DNA of 64,000 nucleotides from NCBI GenBank assembly GCA_020444265.1, contig JAHLLH010000001.1:310001-374000 (forward strand), in the 5' to 3' direction. The DNA is from a bacterium (lineage in GTDB: Bacteria > Electryoneota > Electryoneia > Electryoneales > Electryoneaceae). A program made the position numbers and the translations under genes. The notes beneath the pieces were generated by a model. That model was not told where the DNA came from and ran no database searches. It saw only the letters and a program-made list of their open reading frames with translations. This document shows positions 51,334 through 61,600 of the stretch, one piece after another. Every line of letters begins with the position of its first letter. The stretch's first letter is position 1.

Positions 51334-52256
51334 TGAAACGTGCCGCCTATGTTATGGTCAACCATAACGGCGGTGAGGAGACCCTTGCTTCCGCCCGTTC
51401 CCTGCTCGCCGACCTCACTGTCGAGGATGTTTTAATCCTGGTCGACAATGGGTCTACAGACGGTTCGGGGGAATTGGTTGCGAAGGAGCTCAAGCGGCTT
51501 GTTTACCTGCATCACAGCGAGAACCTTCCCTTCGCCGCTGCGACCAACGTCGGCATTCGAAAAGCCATGGAAATGGGAGCAGAGGTCATTGGCCTGATCA
51601 ATCCGGATGTTCGTATCCTGCCAGGCATGACCAATTCCCTGTTACACCACCTGCAGGTATCGTCCAGTGCTTCCCGTTCTGCTGTAAGCCCGGTCATGCT
51701 CTATGACGAGCCGAAAGACCGTATCTGGTACGCGGGTGGAAGGATCTACTGGTCGCTTGGCTGGCTGAGCCATCGAGGCGCAGGACGTCACCTCTCCCGG
51801 GCGCATCGTTATGGTGGTGAAACAGATTACTTGACGGGTTGCTGCTGGCTTGCCTCGATTGAAGTCTGGGAACGAGTTGGTCTGCTGGACGAGAGCTATG
51901 GCATGTATGCCGAGGATGCAGACTGGTCGGTGCGTGCGAAACAGCAGGGGGTCAAACTCCTTGTAGATCCAACTGCCCTGCTGGTCCATCGTCTCTCACT
52001 TTCGACAGGTGGTGGCCGCAACCCCCTGAAGATGATGTATCGGACTCGTGCGACTCGTCTCTTCCTGCACCGCTTTACTCCCGGACCTTACCGAGTTCTG
52101 CAAAAACCACTTTCCTGGCTTGTGGCACAGGCCTATACAGTGTTTCTTCTCCTTCGGCATGGTAAGGCATCAGCAAGTGCCTACCACAAGGCATGGCAAA
52201 CCAGTATTGAGGAACGAATCCCATGGCCACCTTCCCGGCCGACAAACGTGAACTGA
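51333..52256 (+). CDS. Glycosyltransferase family 2, rhamnosyltransferase-like
   Basis: A 307-aa GT2 enzyme resembling WbbL/RfbN rhamnosyltransferases: YVMVNHNGGEETLASARSLL, ILVDNGSTDGSGEL, NPDVRILPG as the DxD equivalent (about 92-100), and DESYGMYAEDADWSVRAKQQG as the catalytic-base segment. No TM anchor. The GTG start at 51333 overlaps the previous TAG by one base and has a GGGAGG box; an upstream in-frame start would produce a Gly-rich leader encoded within the previous gene. The 3' end overlaps the following gene by 34 nt. Confidence 0.82.
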   Translation: MKRAAYVMVNHNGGEETLASARSLLADLTVEDVLILVDNGSTDGSGELVAKELKRLVYLHHSENLPFAAATNVGIRKAMEMGAEVIGLINPDVRILPGMTNSLLHHLQVSSSASRSAVSPVMLYDEPKDRIWYAGGRIYWSLGWLSHRGAGRHLSRAHRYGGETDYLTGCCWLASIEVWERVGLLDESYGMYAEDADWSVRAKQQGVKLLVDPTALLVHRLSLSTGGGRNPLKMMYRTRATRLFLHRFTPGPYRVLQKPLSWLVAQAYTVFLLLRHGKASASAYHKAWQTSIEERIPWPPSRPTNVN

Positions 52257-53131
52257 CGGGCGCTGCGCGCTTCGTTGGGGGATTCTCACAGCGAGGGGTA
52301 CTCCTGCCCTGGCTGTTGGTTGTCCTACTTGCCGGAGCCGGGGCGTTTGAGTGGTTCTATTCTCCTGTCGAGATCGCGCTGGGGAGATTCATGCTCTGGT
52401 CCGCCGAGGTACGACCTGAGGCGGGACGTGGATGGGAACTGAACCGTGAAGGCGCAGAAGCGATGCGTAGCCTGGATGAAATGGCGACGACAACACGCCA
52501 GCGTCAATCTGCCGGTGCCAACTTGCAAGGTTGGGGCGAAGTTTCAACCTTGCTGGATTCGTTCCAGGTTTTCAGCATCTCGCCTGACCGATTCCTCAAC
52601 CTCTACGGCGATCTGCCACCCATGTTACAGGAGCGGTTGATCGACCCAGTCGAGTTGCTGAAGGTAAGGACGGGCGGAAAATGGCAGCGTGCGTTTTTCG
52701 CACGCGAACGTGGACGGCAGTTCGTCTACATGGTTGACCCCTTCAATGTCGTCCTTTTGCAGGGAGAATTGACCCCCCGTTTCCTCGATATGCACGATCA
52801 GTTTACTCACCCGCTTGCCGCCTCGCTTGCGGATCTGGAAGAGTATCCCGCCCTTGTTCAAGCGGATGAGTTTTTCCAGGTCCTCGCACCAAGCGGACCA
52901 GTTGTAATGAACAATACGGATCTGCGCTGGATTACGGGTCTGGCTGGACGATTGGTCCGTGTCGGGTTAGCGTTGGAGCCGGAAGATGCGGTCTGGCCTT
53001 TGGCGTTCGAGACTGTCCGTGAAGGTCGCTCAACTGTTCATCGCTATTGGGTTCATGCGGAAACGGGACGACAACTTTACGAGTCCCTGGCAGCGGTATT
53101 GGCAGAAGAGCTGGAAGGAGATGAGCTATGA
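52223..53131 (+). CDS. Membrane-anchored protein of unknown function
   Basis: A 302-aa protein with a short cytoplasmic N-terminus, a single signal-anchor (about 27-46) and a periplasmic domain of mixed helix and strand. No known motif is found. The N-terminal overlap with the GT2 gene (34 nt) and the ATGA overlap with the PBP gene show tight co-translation. It may be a partner or regulator of the class A PBP that follows, or of the glycan made by the three upstream enzymes. No ortholog is recognised. Confidence 0.6.
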   Translation: MATFPADKRELTGAARFVGGFSQRGVLLPWLLVVLLAGAGAFEWFYSPVEIALGRFMLWSAEVRPEAGRGWELNREGAEAMRSLDEMATTTRQRQSAGANLQGWGEVSTLLDSFQVFSISPDRFLNLYGDLPPMLQERLIDPVELLKVRTGGKWQRAFFARERGRQFVYMVDPFNVVLLQGELTPRFLDMHDQFTHPLAASLADLEEYPALVQADEFFQVLAPSGPVVMNNTDLRWITGLAGRLVRVGLALEPEDAVWPLAFETVREGRSTVHRYWVHAETGRQLYESLAAVLAEELEGDEL

Positions 53132-55230
53132 AAAAGCGCACTCCTTTCTTCGCCATTCTTGGTTACCTCGCTCTGGCAGCCACAACAATTGGCATTCTCG
53201 GGCTGGTTTTGATGCTTGTGGTAACTGTACCGACCAGCCCACGAGTGCCCGATGAACTGAACCGTTTGATTGCCGTCCCTCCGACAGAAGTGTACGCATC
53301 CGATGGTAGCTTGCTTACACGTGTCGGGGGCAGGAAAGCGGTGCCGCTGGACCGTATCTCGGACCATTTTCAGCAAGCCGTGCTGGCAACGGAAGATGAT
53401 GAGTTTTATCAGCATCACGGGGTGGACAAACCCGCGCTGGTCAAGGCAATCGTCCTTTCGATCACTGGTAGCCGCAGCCGGGGCGGCAGTACAATCACTC
53501 AACAGCTCGCGAAAAACCTCTTCTTCTCATTCGAAAAGACGTACACACGGAAATTCCGGGAAATCCTCGCCACTCTCGAGATCGAGGCTCGATTCTCGAA
53601 GGATGATATCCTGAATGGGTACTGTAACGGTGTCTATTTTGGAAACTACTCGTATGGGGTGGAGGAAGCGTCAACTTCTTATTTTGGTAAGCATGCTTCC
53701 ACCCTCGATCTGGCACAATCCGCACTGCTGGCCGGACTTCCTCAGAGCCCAAGCCGCTTCAATCCATATCGTCATCCGCAGCGTGCCATCGCGAAGCAAA
53801 GTTATGTACTCGGCAGGATGAAGCAGAATGGGTGGATCACGCAGGCACAATACAGCCAGGCAATGGCGCAGGAGATGGAGTTTCGTGCCTTGTATGCCTC
53901 GGCGGATGAAGGCAGCTATTTCCTCGATGCCGTGCTGGATGGTCTCGAGGAAGAATACGGTGAAAACATCCTCTATTATGGCGGGTTGAAAATCTACACA
54001 ACCCTTGACCCTGCCTTGCAAGGACATGCGAATCGTGCGGTGCAACAGGGGTTGGCGGATCTTGATTCACGACTCGGACTGGAACGTTTTAACCCCGCGA
54101 ATAAAGATTCTCGTGCTGATTATCCCCAGGCAGCCTTTGTCGCAATGGAAGCGGCTACCGGGGCAGTGCAGGCGTTGGTTGGGGGACGCGATTGGCAGGC
54201 GAGCCAGTTTAACCGCGCCACCAAGGCGAACCGGAACATGGGCTCGGTCCTTAAGCCAGTTCTTTACCTGGCGGCGATGGAAAAACTACAGATCCATCCG
54301 GCAACCCTTGTGATGGATAGCTCCTTCGTGATCGAAATCCCCGGGACCGACCCCTGGGCGCCGTCCAACTTTGATCCAGGATTCCGTGAGCAGATTGTCC
54401 TCAAGGTGGCCCTCGAGCATTCGATCAACACGGTGGCGGCTCGGCTCATCTACGCGATCACACCCGAAGTGATGGTCGAGTCGTTGTACCGGCTGGGAGT
54501 TCGCAGCCCCCAACGTCCTCACTACGCTCTCTCACTTGGTGGAACGACATTGACTGCGATGGAGCTGGCGGGGATTGGTGGCGCGATCGCCAACTTGGGT
54601 GAAACGGTCGATCCCTTCCTGATCCGCAGGATTGAAGATGCCCGAGGTCACATCCTGCAGGAGCACATCGTCACTCCGCGAGCGGCATTTGATCCTGAAA
54701 TTGCTTACCTGTTGGTTGACATGATGAAAGGTGTCTTTGAAGAAGGGACGGCACGGTCAGCAGGTCGATATGGTTTTACCCTGCCAGCCATTGGGAAAAC
54801 AGGGACGACGAACGATTACCGTGACTCCTGGTTCCTTGGTGCGACTCCCCGACTTTCTGCATCTGCCTGGGTCGGTTTTGATGATAATCGTGAGATTCGG
54901 GACTCCAACGGTTACGGCATCACGGGAGCATCGGGTGCTCTTCCTATCTGGGCCTATTTCATGACTTCTGCGACTGAGGGAGAACCGCCGCGCGACTTCC
55001 CTGTGCCGCCGGGGATTGAGTTCAGGACGGTGGATCCAAACGAGGGAACCATGATCGCATCTGATCGCCTCGGCGGGATCGAACTCGCGGTACCGACTGG
55101 GACCAGCCTGCCAGACAGCACGTTATTGAAGATCGAACAGGTGCGAGTCGACAGCATATTCGCACCCCTCATCGGGGACAGTACAGTGGTCGATTCCCTC
55201 GCTGTTGATTCTGTGGAGGTGGTGCAATGA
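53128..55230 (+). CDS. Class A penicillin-binding protein (PBP1A-like)
   Basis: Bifunctional peptidoglycan synthase of 700 aa with one N-terminal TM. The GT51 glycosyltransferase has ATEDDEFYQHHGVD (catalytic Glu near 89) and RGGSTITQQLAKNLFF. The transpeptidase has the Ser motif SVLK at about 373-376, SIN near 432 and KTGT near 557. All catalytic residues are present. The C-terminus ends in a short acidic Ser/Val/Asp tail. It is coupled by ATGA to the genes on both sides, forming an operon with an unknown membrane protein and a SPOR protein. Confidence 0.92.
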   Translation: MKKRTPFFAILGYLALAATTIGILGLVLMLVVTVPTSPRVPDELNRLIAVPPTEVYASDGSLLTRVGGRKAVPLDRISDHFQQAVLATEDDEFYQHHGVDKPALVKAIVLSITGSRSRGGSTITQQLAKNLFFSFEKTYTRKFREILATLEIEARFSKDDILNGYCNGVYFGNYSYGVEEASTSYFGKHASTLDLAQSALLAGLPQSPSRFNPYRHPQRAIAKQSYVLGRMKQNGWITQAQYSQAMAQEMEFRALYASADEGSYFLDAVLDGLEEEYGENILYYGGLKIYTTLDPALQGHANRAVQQGLADLDSRLGLERFNPANKDSRADYPQAAFVAMEAATGAVQALVGGRDWQASQFNRATKANRNMGSVLKPVLYLAAMEKLQIHPATLVMDSSFVIEIPGTDPWAPSNFDPGFREQIVLKVALEHSINTVAARLIYAITPEVMVESLYRLGVRSPQRPHYALSLGGTTLTAMELAGIGGAIANLGETVDPFLIRRIEDARGHILQEHIVTPRAAFDPEIAYLLVDMMKGVFEEGTARSAGRYGFTLPAIGKTGTTNDYRDSWFLGATPRLSASAWVGFDDNREIRDSNGYGITGASGALPIWAYFMTSATEGEPPRDFPVPPGIEFRTVDPNEGTMIASDRLGGIELAVPTGTSLPDSTLLKIEQVRVDSIFAPLIGDSTVVDSLAVDSVEVVQ

Positions 55231-56717
55231 ACCGTTTCAGCGCGCTCACCTTGCGGCTTTTCATCGGCTCGATTTTTGGCTTTGCGATTACGCTCGCTAT
55301 CAGCTATTTCATGCTGAACAGTTCCAATGCGACGAGTAGCGTGGGAATCGTCTACCTTTTGCTACTCGGACCACTGGCACTAATGCTCGCCCTCGGGTTT
55401 CTCGTCCCGGGGTGGATCCAAAACCACCGCTGGAAGACCATCTGGAAACCTCGTGCTGAAGGCAGACTTCCTGTCCCTGCGGAAAAGCGCGAAACGATCC
55501 TTTTCAAGGGCGTCAGGGAGTTGACCGGGGCGTGGGTGATGCCCGGTATTGCACGAACCCGGTTGGAAGACTACCTGACCTCCTGGGCGCGCACTCTCGT
55601 ACGTAATCGTGTCCACGATCCAATTCTCTGGGAAGTTCTTGCGCTCTGCTGGTACAAAATCAAGACGGATAAAGACTTCCTACGTGATGTCCGTTCGATT
55701 TTGATGGAGCTTGATACCCTTGATGATGCTTCCTTCGACCTCGGGCTTTCTCTGCTTACCGAACGGGAAACTGATGTTGATCTGGCAATTTTGCTCGCCC
55801 AGGAAGGACTCGGGCACGACTTGGAGAACATTGCGCCAGAAAGGCACGTGCTGCTCGAAAACGCCTGGTTGGCAGCATATGCAAAGGATGAAGAGCTCCG
55901 CCCACACCTTCTTCCGATCTTGACCCGTCGTTTCCTTGCCGTACAACGTCGCGATGAAGTGTCTGGCCGGATTTACCTGGATGCCTTTATCGCGGGGGAG
56001 CGTGCCGGGGAATTGCGCGATGAGATGAAACGGACCGCGGATGTGCTTGCGCGGACGGGTCGAAGCCCGGAAATGACTGCGAACCTGCGTGCCTTGGCCG
56101 ATTCCGGCAAAGATGCTGCGGACGATGGCGAGGTAGGGACCATTCTTCGGGCACCGAGCAGATGGAGTGCATCAACCAACGTTGGAAAGAAGCCAGTTGG
56201 TAAAAAGAAGGCCAAAGAAGCTCCGCAACAAAGCCATAGAGAACCCGTTGAAACGGAACCGACCAGCATCTCGACCGGTAAGGGAAGAGGACTTTGGCTC
56301 ACTCTTCTCATCATCCTGATGGTGATGGTTCTCGGTGGGGGCAGCTACTACTTCTTCTTCATGCAGCCGAATCAATCCTTCACAGAAGAGCATCCCACTC
56401 TTGTACCTGTCGAACAGCCTCTGACCCCACCCGGCAAGGTGGAGTCCGACCAACCCTATACCATTCAGATCGCAGCGATCCAGTCCGAAAACGATGCAGT
56501 CGCACGTATCCAGGCCCTGCGTAACCAGGGAATTGACGCCTATTACGTGCAGATCGAGAATGACGAGGCAACCTGGTACCGGATACGTTTGGGACGCTTT
56601 TCCTCGACTCGTGAAGCAACCATTTATGCTGACTCTCTCCGTACAACGGGTGTCATTCAGGAGTATTTCGTTGATACCTTCAAGCAGGGAGTCGTGCCTG
56701 AAGCTGCCGTAAACTGA
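55227..56717 (+). CDS. SPOR-domain membrane protein
   Basis: A 496-aa protein with two N-terminal TM helices (about 8-29 and 38-58), a long helical cytoplasmic region (about 75-300), a Lys/Glu/Thr-rich linker, a further TM (about 352-375) and a C-terminal SPOR domain (PYTIQIAAIQSENDAVARIQ through TWYRIRLGRFSS). SPOR domains bind glycan strands stripped of peptides at the division septum. Its place after PBP1A suggests a role in septal wall synthesis. The large cytoplasmic part is not recognised. Confidence 0.75.
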   Translation: MNRFSALTLRLFIGSIFGFAITLAISYFMLNSSNATSSVGIVYLLLLGPLALMLALGFLVPGWIQNHRWKTIWKPRAEGRLPVPAEKRETILFKGVRELTGAWVMPGIARTRLEDYLTSWARTLVRNRVHDPILWEVLALCWYKIKTDKDFLRDVRSILMELDTLDDASFDLGLSLLTERETDVDLAILLAQEGLGHDLENIAPERHVLLENAWLAAYAKDEELRPHLLPILTRRFLAVQRRDEVSGRIYLDAFIAGERAGELRDEMKRTADVLARTGRSPEMTANLRALADSGKDAADDGEVGTILRAPSRWSASTNVGKKPVGKKKAKEAPQQSHREPVETEPTSISTGKGRGLWLTLLIILMVMVLGGGSYYFFFMQPNQSFTEEHPTLVPVEQPLTPPGKVESDQPYTIQIAAIQSENDAVARIQALRNQGIDAYYVQIENDEATWYRIRLGRFSSTREATIYADSLRTTGVIQEYFVDTFKQGVVPEAAVN

Positions 56718-56764
56718 AAAGTGGGTCATTGCTTGCAACAGCACTGATAGCTGTGCTTTGCATC

Positions 56765-56794
56765 TTGTAAGCTTTTCACTCTCCCATTTATACG
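56765..56794 (+). promoter_or_regulatory. Candidate promoter for the PfkB-methyltransferase genes
   Basis: TTGTAA, 18-nt spacer, TATACG, 20 nt before the ATG at 56815, in the only intergenic gap of this part of the run. A short stem ACAGC/GCTGT at 56739-56755 could end the previous transcript. Confidence 0.4.
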
Positions 56795-56814
56795 ACAAAA
56801 CCATTGGTGCTTCA

Positions 56815-57741
56815 ATGGACGTTACCGGTGTTGGCAGAGCGGTGATGGACTACTGCCTACTTGTCGAATCTTATCCCTCAGTAGATGAAAAAACCGTTGC
56901 TCTGGATCGCTTCTATGGTAGCGGAAGTCCAGTGCCCAACGCACTTTGTGCTCTTGCTTCCTGGGGGCATAGCTGTTCGTTTGTCGGAGTGGTGGGGGAC
57001 GATGTGGAGGGTTCCCGGTTTCGTCAGGATATCAGCACATATGGAGTTGATCCAGAGTTCCTTCTGGTTCGTGAGCAAGAAGCGACGCCGCGTGCCTTTC
57101 TTTGGGTGGAAAAGACAAGCGGTCGTAGAACCATTGTGTTGGACCGGGACATTGCGCCGCTCTCCTCCAGTGAGTTACCTTTGCCTTTGTTGCAGTCTTC
57201 ACGCTTCTTACTGATCGATGGGGTCGAGGCGGATGCCACCATTCAGGCGGCAAAGGCTATCCGAGCAATGGGTGGTCAGGTGATGCTCGATGCGGGCAAT
57301 GTCCGTGACCGAATGGAAGAGCAGATCGCCTTGACTGACTGGCTAGTCGTACCGATCGCTTTTATTCGCAACTGGTTTGGTGGCGTGGACCTTTTTCAGG
57401 CCGCTCGAGACTTGCGTGAATTGGGCCCTCGTGGTGTGGTGATAACGAATGGTGCAGCTGGGTCGGTTGCGGCTTGGGGACAAGAAGTACAGTGGTTCCA
57501 GGCCTATTCGGTAAAGAGTGTGGACACCACAGGCGCTGGTGATCTGTTTCATGCAGGGTTCCTGCATGGGGTCAGCCAAGGATGGGATGTACCAGACTGC
57601 ATTCGCTGGGCATCAGCTGCTGGTGGACTGGCAACAATCGCTTTGGGTGGACGAGGTCATCTACCCACGAAAGATGAGGTGGAACGTCTGCTGAGGGACG
57701 CAGGCGATGAGTTGGACGTATGGAAGGGTAGCGACGGGTGA
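56815..57741 (+). CDS. PfkB-family carbohydrate kinase
   Basis: A 308-aa ribokinase-superfamily kinase. Motifs: VTGVGRAVMDYCLL at the N-terminus, YGSGSPVPNALCALASWG (substrate-binding GG-like region, here GSGSP), and VDTTGAGDLFHAGFLHG with the catalytic Asp near 243. It is a paralogue of the kinase at 29925 but clearly divergent from it. Substrate unknown. The start at 56815 is chosen since the preceding in-frame TTG lies upstream of the promoter candidate. The stop overlaps the methyltransferase GTG (GTGA), an odd pairing. Confidence 0.75.
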   Translation: MDVTGVGRAVMDYCLLVESYPSVDEKTVALDRFYGSGSPVPNALCALASWGHSCSFVGVVGDDVEGSRFRQDISTYGVDPEFLLVREQEATPRAFLWVEKTSGRRTIVLDRDIAPLSSSELPLPLLQSSRFLLIDGVEADATIQAAKAIRAMGGQVMLDAGNVRDRMEEQIALTDWLVVPIAFIRNWFGGVDLFQAARDLRELGPRGVVITNGAAGSVAAWGQEVQWFQAYSVKSVDTTGAGDLFHAGFLHGVSQGWDVPDCIRWASAAGGLATIALGGRGHLPTKDEVERLLRDAGDELDVWKGSDG

Positions 57742-58625
57742 AGCAGCACGAAGAAAACCAGATGGCATTCCCCGGATGGGAAGAGGAAGCACCAGCTACA
57801 AATGGCAATGGCCGGCCGAAATCGAACGGCCATCAGCCCGGTGCCGAATTGGCCGTGCCCCAGGAAATTGACGTTGAGCTGCACACTCGCACCTTTTACA
57901 AAGGACGTCAGCATACTGGAAAGTGGCATGATACGGTTTTCAAGGGCAACAATATGGATGTCCTTGGAAGTATGCCGGATGAGACCGTAGATCTGATCCT
58001 CACCGATCCCCCTTACAACATCAACTATGCCTCAAACCGCCGAGTGAAAAACAGGAAGTACAAGCCACTTGCCAATGATAATACGGGCGATTGGATTCCT
58101 GATTTCGCACGCGAAGCTTACCGTGTGCTGAAAAATGATCGCCATCTCTACTGTTTTTGCCGCCATGACACCTACCCGGAATTCATCGCAGCTTTGCAGG
58201 ATGCAGGCTTCAAGCTGAAGCGTACTCTGATTTGGGTGAAGAATAACCATGGATCTGGCGATTTAACGGGTGACTATGCGCCGCAGGACGAGTGGATTAT
58301 CTTCTGCCACAAGGGGAGGCGCAAACTGTTCAATGGTCGCCATTCGAACATCCTCCACTATTCCAAGCTCTCGACGAAGAATCAGACTCATTCGACGGAA
58401 AAGCCTGTCGAGTTGCTCAAGTTCTTGATTGGAAAAAGTACGGAGGAGGGAGAACTGGTTCTCGATCCCTTCTCCGGTTCCGGGTCAACGATGCACGCCG
58501 CAAAAGAAATGAACCGTTATTACTGCACAATGGAGCTCTCCTCTGAATATGCGTACACGACGGAGCAACGTCGTATTTTGATCACGCAAGGCACGTTGGT
58601 GGAGAAATTGTACGAGCCACTCTAA
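57738..58625 (+). CDS. Orphan DNA methyltransferase, beta class
   Basis: A 295-aa amino-methyltransferase (N6-adenine or N4-cytosine). Motif IV DPPYNI is at about residue 89-94 and motif I DPFSGSGST at about 240-248, an order that defines the beta class (as in CcrM, RsrI and HinfI enzymes). The target-recognition segment lies between them, with KPVELLKFLI before motif I. The N-terminal about 45 residues are low-complexity (Asn/Gly/Glu/Pro). No restriction gene is adjacent, so a regulatory or housekeeping role is likely rather than defence. Start at GTG overlapping the kinase stop. Confidence 0.88.
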   Translation: MKQHEENQMAFPGWEEEAPATNGNGRPKSNGHQPGAELAVPQEIDVELHTRTFYKGRQHTGKWHDTVFKGNNMDVLGSMPDETVDLILTDPPYNINYASNRRVKNRKYKPLANDNTGDWIPDFAREAYRVLKNDRHLYCFCRHDTYPEFIAALQDAGFKLKRTLIWVKNNHGSGDLTGDYAPQDEWIIFCHKGRRKLFNGRHSNILHYSKLSTKNQTHSTEKPVELLKFLIGKSTEEGELVLDPFSGSGSTMHAAKEMNRYYCTMELSSEYAYTTEQRRILITQGTLVEKLYEPL

Positions 58626-58643
58626 AAGTCCGGGAGTCCGACC

Positions 58644-61600
58644 GTGGAGTCCTACGCACCCGCTGTACGTCGTTGGATTCAACTTTGGTTGCTCTGCCTG
58701 CTTGCTCTCCCTGCCACAGCTACCCAGCCCTGGCAGCAGGAAGTCAATTACCAGTTGGATGTAACCCTCGACGAACCGACGCGTTCCATAGGCGGGACAG
58801 CGCTCATCGAGTACATCAACCATTCTCCCGACACCCTCGCGGCGCTATGGTTCCGCCTGCCACCCGCTGCTCTCCAGGCAGGCAGCTACGTAGACCGGTT
58901 TGATTTCCCTGAAGATGCAGGGCGATTCTCCCGCTTGGCGCCGGATCATTTCGCCAACCTGACGACAGGTGAAGTGCGTGTGGATGGTGAAGCAGCCCGA
59001 TTTGATCAGGATTTCAGCATCGGTTTACTCAGTCTTGACCAATCCCTGCTGCCCGGCGATACCGCACATGTCGTACTACCCTTCACCACCCGTTTTCCGA
59101 CCGGCGGAGCAAGCGTCCGGATTGGTTACATAGCCGGTCAATTCAAAGGCGCCTACTGGTACCCGATGATTTGCCCCTACACCCCGCAGTATGGTTGGAC
59201 GGTAAACCGTTACTTCGGCACGGGGGAAGCATATGGCGAATTTGGTGACTTCGACCTGCGCTACACGGTTCCAGCCGGGATGATTGTTGCGTCCACTGGC
59301 TACCTGGTGAATGAATCCGAGGTTCTGCCGCCTGATCGACTCGATGCCCTCTCGATCCACTCGCCAAGTCCCTTGGACGAACGTCAGGGGACCGAAACCT
59401 GGCACTACCGGGCCGAACAAGTGCCGGATGTCGCATTTGCGATGGACCGAAGATTCCTGATTGACAGAATCGACTTTGGTCATTTCGAGTCATGGAGTTT
59501 CGTTCGCAGGGAGAATAAGGAGAAGTGGCAGGGAGTTGCGGAACTCTGTGGTTGGACCATTCAGCAACTTGAGGAAGTGTACGGTTCCTACCCCTGGCCG
59601 CGTGTGATGGCATCGGATTCCTGGAGCGCGATGGAATACCCGATGCTGACCATGATGAGCGGATCGCTTGAAGGAAGTGAATACGTCTTCATCCATGAGG
59701 TTGTTCACAACTACACGCCGATGATCCTCCATTCAAATTCGGTGGATGTACAAGCACTGGATGAGGGCTTCACCACATTCGTCGAGCACCTGCTTACGAA
59801 ACGCTGGTATCAATCTGATTTCAATCGCAAAAGGACCTATTCACGCGGGTTGTTCAAGGAACGAATGCTGGTCGAGGATCATGTCGTCCGTGGCACGGAA
59901 CCTTACCTGACGGCGGTGCTTGCAGGAGAAGACCTGCCAATGGTGCGTGGCGGCGACATTGCGCATTACTACTCTTTGCTTCGTGTCTCGAGCTATTACA
60001 AAACGCCCGTCATGTTGAATGCCCTTCGTTATGTGGTAGGGGAAGAGACCTTTTTCGCGGGGATGCGGCAATTCTACGCGGACAACAAGTTGAGCCACCC
60101 GGACGAGCTCGACATGGTCAATTCGTTCAGCAATGGGACCGGTCAACCTCTCGGATGGTTCTTCAAACAATTTCTCTACTCATCGGATGACATCGATTAC
60201 GGCATTCGCGATGTGCAAATCGCTCCACTCGAACAATCCTGGCAGGTCAAGGGAACTGTGGTACGGAAGGCGGGAGTGCGTCTACCAGTCCGGCTAGGGA
60301 TTCTTACGACAGAGCAGGATACCCTCTTCGGTGAGATTTCCTTTCTTTCTACGGATCCCCCTCTTGACGGCTATCAGCGATGGGGTAGCTGGGACCAGCT
60401 TCACGAACCGCTCGATCATTACACATTTTCCGTGCAGATGCAGGAAGGGATAAAGCCAGAAAAGGTGATGGTCGATCCGCGAGGCCAACTGGCAGACCGC
60501 AATCCGCTTGATAATGTGTCCAAATCCAGGCCCTTTTTAATCCGCTTTGATGAGGGACTGTTTCCAAAGCCTCCGCCTTCTACGAAACAATACGAAGTAG
60601 TCATCAGTCCAACACTTGGCTGGAACAATCCCTGGGGGGCATTTGCTGGTGTTCGTGCGAAGGGCGGCTTTTTTGAGACAGTGAATCGTTTCGATGGCGA
60701 ACTATTCGTGGTGCCGAAACAGACCGGTGAGTCTCTGAAAGGGAGGTTCTGGGCTGCCAGTCCAGTCGAAAACTTACCCGACGGGGTGGAGGCAACCATC
60801 TATACTGGCGATCTGCACGGTGACAAATGGTTGGAAGGTGGACTTCGAGTAAACTGGAGAACCTGGGGCGGCCGTACCGCAGAACACAAGGCAACATTGC
60901 AACTAGGTAAATGGTACAGGTCGAGTCCTTCCTCGCTGGTACCGGTTAAATCAGTTCCCTATCTGGCACTCGAATATATGGAAGTGTATCCGCGTGGCCG
61001 GGAAACTGGAAGCCTTCGCGCGAGGATGATTGCGGGAGATGCACAGGACGCCTTTGTCGTGCTTGAGTTCGCGAGTCAGCAACGGTTGCGCGTCGGGAAG
61101 AAGTACTTTGGTCTCATTGAAACGAGACTCATGCGGGCGACACCCGGGACTTCGCCACGATTCCGTCCAACGCTCAGTGGGGCTTCCTCATTCTCTGTAC
61201 TTGGAGATCCTTTGGCTGGTGGACCTATGAATCCTGCGGATTCTAAGCCAGATACACCTCAAATCGTACCCGCAGCCATTGCACCGGTAGTTACCGCACA
61301 GCAATTTCCAACGGACCGTTTCGGCGTTCTCCGCTTCAGCCTCGAACGGAACTGGGCACGCTCGAAGGCGAGACACGCCTTGGGGCGGTTACCCAGTCAT
61401 TTGTACACCGGTCTATTCGGGACGACTGCTGTCTACGGCTGGGAGAAGTGGTATAGGGGGGAGTACATCTATCGGGCATTGGCTGAGGCTGGACTTCAAG
61501 TAGAACTACGTGACTTTTACGGGGTGAATATCGGTGGGCGAATTGCCGTAGCCCGCATCCACCTTGAGCCATACACACCTCTTCGTCTAGCAGAGACCAC

